Assembly (NCBI RefSeq): GCF_010731875.1
Contig: NZ_AP022595.1
Span: 3,224,001-3,288,000 of the forward strand
Direction of reading: 5' to 3'
Origin: Mycolicibacterium sarraceniae
GTDB lineage: Bacteria > Actinomycetota > Actinomycetes > Mycobacteriales > Mycobacteriaceae
DNA length: 64,000 nucleotides
Below, piece by piece: positions 60,805-64,000 of this stretch; position 1 is the first letter of the stretch; each line of letters starts with the position of its first letter. Position numbers and translations under genes: made by a program. The notes under the pieces were generated by a model. That model ran no database searches. It was not told where the DNA came from and saw only the letters and a program-made list of their open reading frames with translations.

Positions 60805-62217
60805 TTATTTGCGGAACTGGTTGAGCGCCCGCAGCTTGTTCATCACGTCCAGCGCCGCGACCTTGTAGGCCTCCGAGAACGTCGGGTAGTTGAAGACGGC
60901 GTCGACGAGGTATTCGATCGTCCCGCCGCAGCCCATCACAGCCTGGCCGATGTGCACCAGCTCGGTGGCGGCGGTGCCGAAGATATGGACACCGAGCACC
61001 GTGAGATCCTCGGTGGACACCAGCAGTTTCAACATGCCGTACGAGTCGCCGGCGATCTGGCCGCGGGCCAGTTCGCGGTAGCGGGACACCCCGACCTCGT
61101 AGGGAACGGAATCCTTGGTCAGCTCCTGCTCGGTGGCACCGACGTAGGACACCTCGGGGATCGAGTAGATGCCGATCGGCTGCAGCTGGGTGATACCGGC
61201 CGTCGGCTCACCGAAGGCGTGGTAGGCGGCCAGCCGGCCCTGCTCCATCGAGGTCGCCGCCAGGGCCGGGAACCCGATGACGTCGCCGACGGCGTAGATG
61301 TGGTCGACCTTGGTCTGGAACGTCTTCTCGTCGACGAAGATCCGGCCGCGGTTATCGGCCTCCAGGCCGGCGTTCTCCAGATCCAGGTGATCGGTCTGGC
61401 CCTGCCGGCCGGCCGAGTACATGACGGTCTCGGCCGGAATCTGCTTGCCGCTGGCCAGCGTGGTGACGGTGCCCGCCGCCCCGACGTCGACGGCGGTCAC
61501 TGCCTCACCGAACCGGAAGGTCACCGCCAGATCGCGCAGATGAAAGCGCAGCGCCTCGACGATCTCGGGGTCGCAGAAGTCCAGCATCGTGTCGCGCTTC
61601 TCCACAACGGTGACCTTGGTGCCCAGCGCGGCGAACATCGAGGCGTACTCGATGCCGATGACTCCGGCGCCGACGACAACCATCGAGCTCGGGATGTTCT
61701 TCAGGTCGAGGATGCCGTCGGAGTCCAGCACCCGGTTCTCGTCGAATTCGATGCCGGCCGGTCGCGCCGGCTTGGTGCCGGTGGCGATGACGATATAGCG
61801 GCCGCTGATGGTGAAGTGTTCGGCGCGGGTGGGGTCCTCGATGATCAGATTGTGCTCGTCCAGGAACCGGCCACGGCCCATGTAGAGCTCAACCCCGTTG
61901 CGCATCAACTGGTTTCGGATGACGTCGACTTCTTTGCCGATCACATGCTGGGTGCGCGCGAGGAGATCAGCAGGGGTGATCTTGTCCTTGACTCGGTAGC
62001 TGGCTCCGTAGAGTTCGCGTTGGCTCATTCCGGTCAGGTACAGGACGGCCTCGCGCAGCGTCTTGGACGGGATGGTGCCGGTCTGCACGCAGACACCGCC
62101 GATCATGTGGCCCCGCTCGATGATGGCTACCGACTTGCCCAGCTTGGCCGCGGCGATGGCGGCCTTCTGGCCGCCGGGTCCCGAGCCGATGACGACGAGG
62201 TCGTATTCCAAACCCAT
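60805..62217 (-). CDS. sthA: soluble pyridine nucleotide transhydrogenase
   Basis: FAD enzyme exchanging hydride between NADPH and NAD+. 470 residues from ATG 62217 ([23 protein letters not shown] site). The disulfide region reads [19 protein letters not shown], so only one cysteine is present, which separates it from lipoamide dehydrogenases and fits SthA. NAD(P) loop [20 protein letters not shown]; the C-terminal interface domain carries [20 protein letters not shown]. Confidence 0.95.
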   Translation of the reverse strand: MGLEYDLVVIGSGPGGQKAAIAAAKLGKSVAIIERGHMIGGVCVQTGTIPSKTLREAVLYLTGMSQRELYGASYRVKDKITPADLLARTQHVIGKEVDVIRNQLMRNGVELYMGRGRFLDEHNLIIEDPTRAEHFTISGRYIVIATGTKPARPAGIEFDENRVLDSDGILDLKNIPSSMVVVGAGVIGIEYASMFAALGTKVTVVEKRDTMLDFCDPEIVEALRFHLRDLAVTFRFGEAVTAVDVGAAGTVTTLASGKQIPAETVMYSAGRQGQTDHLDLENAGLEADNRGRIFVDEKTFQTKVDHIYAVGDVIGFPALAATSMEQGRLAAYHAFGEPTAGITQLQPIGIYSIPEVSYVGATEQELTKDSVPYEVGVSRYRELARGQIAGDSYGMLKLLVSTEDLTVLGVHIFGTAATELVHIGQAVMGCGGTIEYLVDAVFNYPTFSEAYKVAALDVMNKLRALNQFRK

Positions 62218-62398
62218 GAGGACAAGGTGTACGCCGGTTTGCCGAAGCTCGCATGCCGACGATGTCAATACGACATGAACAATCCGCTCTACCGCGCGCA
62301 TCGGCGCTGATCCCCAGCCTCGATTTCATCCACAGGGGCGGGCCTCTGTAGGCGTCGGCCGAGCGGTCTCGTCGGTGCTGATTGACAGCGTCACGCCC

Positions 62399-63457
62399 AT
62401 GACCACACACGAACCTGACTTCCGCTTCACCAGACCCGGCGCGCTGATCGCTGCCCTGCCCGCTGTGCTCGGCTTCGTGCCCGAAGAGTCGCTGGTGCTG
62501 GTATCCCTCGAACGCGGCGAGATGGGTGCGGTGATGCGCCTCGACCTGTCCCAGGCGCTCGGTGGTGACCTCAGCCACCTGGCCGAGCTTGCGTCGGCTT
62601 CGGGTGCGGACACGATGGTGGCGGTGATCGTGGACGACGATGGCGCGGGGTGCCCCATGTGCAACCAGAATTACCGTGACCTGTGCGACGAGCTGACGGC
62701 GGCACTGTCCGCCCACGGCATGGACCTGTGCGCGGGCCATATCGTCGACCGGGTCGAAGCGGGCGGTCGCTGGCATTGCGTCGACGGGTGCGGGTCCGCC
62801 GGCGCGGTGGAGGATCCGATGGCGTCTCCGTTGGCAGCTGCCGCCGTTCTCGATGGCCGGCGGCTGTACCGGCGCCGGGGCGATCTGCAGGCGGTGATCG
62901 CGGTTGCCGACGAAAATCGGAGTGCGGCACTGGTTCCGGCGATCAATGACCACGCCGAGCTGCGCGAGGCGGACTGGCGAGCCGATCCCGACGGCTGCGG
63001 CCGGCGCGACGTGGAGGCGGCGATCGCTTGGGGTGGCTGGGTGAGCGACGGCGGCACGCTGGGCGACGGCGAGCTGGCAGCGCTGGCGTGCGCACTCACC
63101 GATGTCAATGTGCGCGATACGTTGTACGCGTTGGCCGTGGGCACCGGCGCGGCAGCCGCCGAGGCGTTGTGGGCCCTGCTGGCGCGCACACTTCCTGATC
63201 CGTGGCGAGCGGAAGCGCTTGTGCTGCTGGCTTTTTCGGCCTACGCCCGTGGTGATGGCCCGCTGGCCGGGCTGTCGCTGGAAGCGGCGTTGCGCGGCGA
63301 TCCCGACCATCGGATGGCAAGCATGCTCGACACCGCGCTGCAATCCGTTATGCGGCCCGAGCAGATTCGCGAGTTGGCCGTCACCGGGTATCGGCTGGCC
63401 AAACAGCTTGGGGTGAGGCTTCCGCCGCGGCGGTCGTTCGGCCGCCGCGCCGTGTGA
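62399..63457 (+). CDS. DUF4192 protein (Rv2712c-like)
   Basis: 352 residues from ATG 62399 (MTTHEPDFRFTRPGALIAAL). The pattern PAVLGFVPEESLVLVSLERG followed by AVMRLDLSQAL is the DUF4192 hallmark. The middle contains an unusual Cys cluster (AGCPMCNQNYRDLC, WHCVDGCGSAG), perhaps metal-binding. The C-terminal half is helical (TLYALAVGTGAAAAEALWAL). Neighbour of sthA and ideR as in M. tuberculosis. Function unknown. Confidence 0.88.
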   Translation: MTTHEPDFRFTRPGALIAALPAVLGFVPEESLVLVSLERGEMGAVMRLDLSQALGGDLSHLAELASASGADTMVAVIVDDDGAGCPMCNQNYRDLCDELTAALSAHGMDLCAGHIVDRVEAGGRWHCVDGCGSAGAVEDPMASPLAAAAVLDGRRLYRRRGDLQAVIAVADENRSAALVPAINDHAELREADWRADPDGCGRRDVEAAIAWGGWVSDGGTLGDGELAALACALTDVNVRDTLYALAVGTGAAAAEALWALLARTLPDPWRAEALVLLAFSAYARGDGPLAGLSLEAALRGDPDHRMASMLDTALQSVMRPEQIRELAVTGYRLAKQLGVRLPPRRSFGRRAV

Positions 63458-63463
63458 GTCGGG

Positions 63464-64000
63464 TCAGACCTTCTCGACCTTGACCGCGTGCGCCATTTCG
63501 TGGGGGAGCTCGACGTTCTCGTGGCCGGCGATCACGATCGTCACGCTGCCGGTCGTGTTGTTCTCGACCTGCACGCGGGCATTGGGTACAACGCCGGCGG
63601 CCTTGAGCATGCCGATCAGCTCGACGTCACCCTGGACGTGTTCGGTCAGCTGGCGCACGACCACCGCGACCGGCGTGCCTGGCGGGAGCTCGGTCAGCCG
63701 CACCAGATGGGCGTCCTCGTGCAGGCCCATCTCCAGACCCAGCAGGGACAGACCCGGAATGGGGTTGCCGAAGGGGGACACCGTGGGGTCGTCGAGAACC
63801 TGCACCAAGCGGCGCTCGACGTCCTCGCTCATGACGTGCTCCCACTTACAGGCTTCGGCGTGCACCTCTTCCCAGGGCAGTCCGATGACGTCCACGAGCA
63901 ACCGTTCGGCCAGCCGGTGCTTGCGCATCACGGATACGGCAAGTCCGCGGCCCTTGTCGGTCAGTTCGAGGTGCCGGTCGCCGGCCACATGTAGCAGGCC
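63464..64000 (-). CDS. ideR: iron-dependent repressor IdeR, 5' end beyond window
   Basis: Partial: the C-terminal 178 residues of a roughly 230-residue DtxR/IdeR protein; the DNA-binding N-terminus lies beyond the right edge. Metal-ligand region MRKHRLAERLLVDVIGLPWE and EVHAEACKWEHVMSEDVERR keeps the His, Glu, Cys and His ligands of sites 1 and 2. The SH3-like domain (HVQGDVELIGMLKAAGVVPN) completes it. Represses siderophore genes and controls iron storage in mycobacteria. Convergent with the DUF4192 gene. Confidence 0.95.
   Translation of the reverse strand, partial: GLLHVAGDRHLELTDKGRGLAVSVMRKHRLAERLLVDVIGLPWEEVHAEACKWEHVMSEDVERRLVQVLDDPTVSPFGNPIPGLSLLGLEMGLHEDAHLVRLTELPPGTPVAVVVRQLTEHVQGDVELIGMLKAAGVVPNARVQVENNTTGSVTIVIAGHENVELPHEMAHAVKVEKV

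Noticed and set aside
60745..62310. 521-codon plus-strand frame opposite sthA
   Set aside because: Antisense shadow; sthA on the other strand has all expected motifs.

Overview
The window is high-GC actinobacterial DNA and is clearly mycobacterial, most like a non-tuberculous Mycobacterium/Mycolicibacterium. The evidence is protein identity and gene order: the blocks dapB...thyA-dfrA...thyX-dapA-rnj...ftsK...pgsA-clgR-pspA-pspM...recA-recX...miaB...miaA-dapF-hflX...fadE20...lexA/chiZ-nrdR...sthA...ideR follow the M. tuberculosis Rv2773c-Rv2711 region in inverted orientation. All names come from recognising sequence by eye; no database search was run.

Layout. 1-2250: decayed DNA (ISL3 transposase relic, a possible small membrane gene, a DUF222/HNH gene broken by a frameshift and a nonsense codon). 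2396-5848: a large secreted glycine-rich (PGRS-like) protein without a PE domain and with a C-terminal cysteine-peptidase-like domain. 6154-7795: dapB and two coupled small genes. 7940-13860: an accessory island with IS701 and IS5 relics, an unknown gene plus a TetR regulator with a perfect inverted-repeat operator candidate, a putative type II restriction-modification pair, and a broken carboxymuconolactone-decarboxylase-like gene. 14005-23274: housekeeping block with both thymidylate synthases (thyA, thyX), dfrA, a YcaQ-like gene, an NCS1 permease, dapA and rnj. An HsdR C-terminal scrap lies between dfrA and thyX.

23261-26833: an inserted three-gene heme N-demethylase / dimethylamine-monooxygenase-like operon, then a mycofactocin-type SDR and a small ABM-domain protein. 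27032-36684: ftsK, an argA-like acetyltransferase, pgsA, a decayed cinA C-terminal fragment, the clgR-pspA-pspM envelope-stress cluster, an ephG-like hydrolase, a glycosyltransferase, a DUF3046 protein, then intein-free recA with a LexA box and a second SOS-type promoter, and recX. 36641-39363: a DJ-1-like remnant, a cytochrome P450 with an unusual I-helix, and an MmpL fragment fused to an IS630 relic. 39404-42548: a glutamate-type ABC importer (gluABCD). 42642-51194: miaB, membrane genes, a DUF349 protein, miaA, dapF and hflX.

51454-64000: fadE20 under a palindromic operator candidate, an LGFP/sunset-domain membrane protein, the divergent lexA/chiZ pair with LexA boxes, nrdR, a PhzF-like protein, an alpha/beta hydrolase, a PAC2 protein, a trypsin-like lipoprotein, sthA, a DUF4192 protein, and the C-terminal part of ideR running off the right edge.

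Functional threads are: lysine/DAP and cell-wall supply (dapB, dapA, dapF); thymidylate and folate (thyA, dfrA, thyX); SOS and DNA repair (lexA, recA, recX, chiZ, YcaQ-like); RNA maturation (rnj, miaA, miaB); envelope stress (clgR-psp); and metal/redox control (ideR, sthA, nrdR). No tRNA, rRNA or CRISPR array was recognised. The most unusual material is the PGRS-C39 protein, the restriction-modification pair, the N-demethylase operon and the P450.
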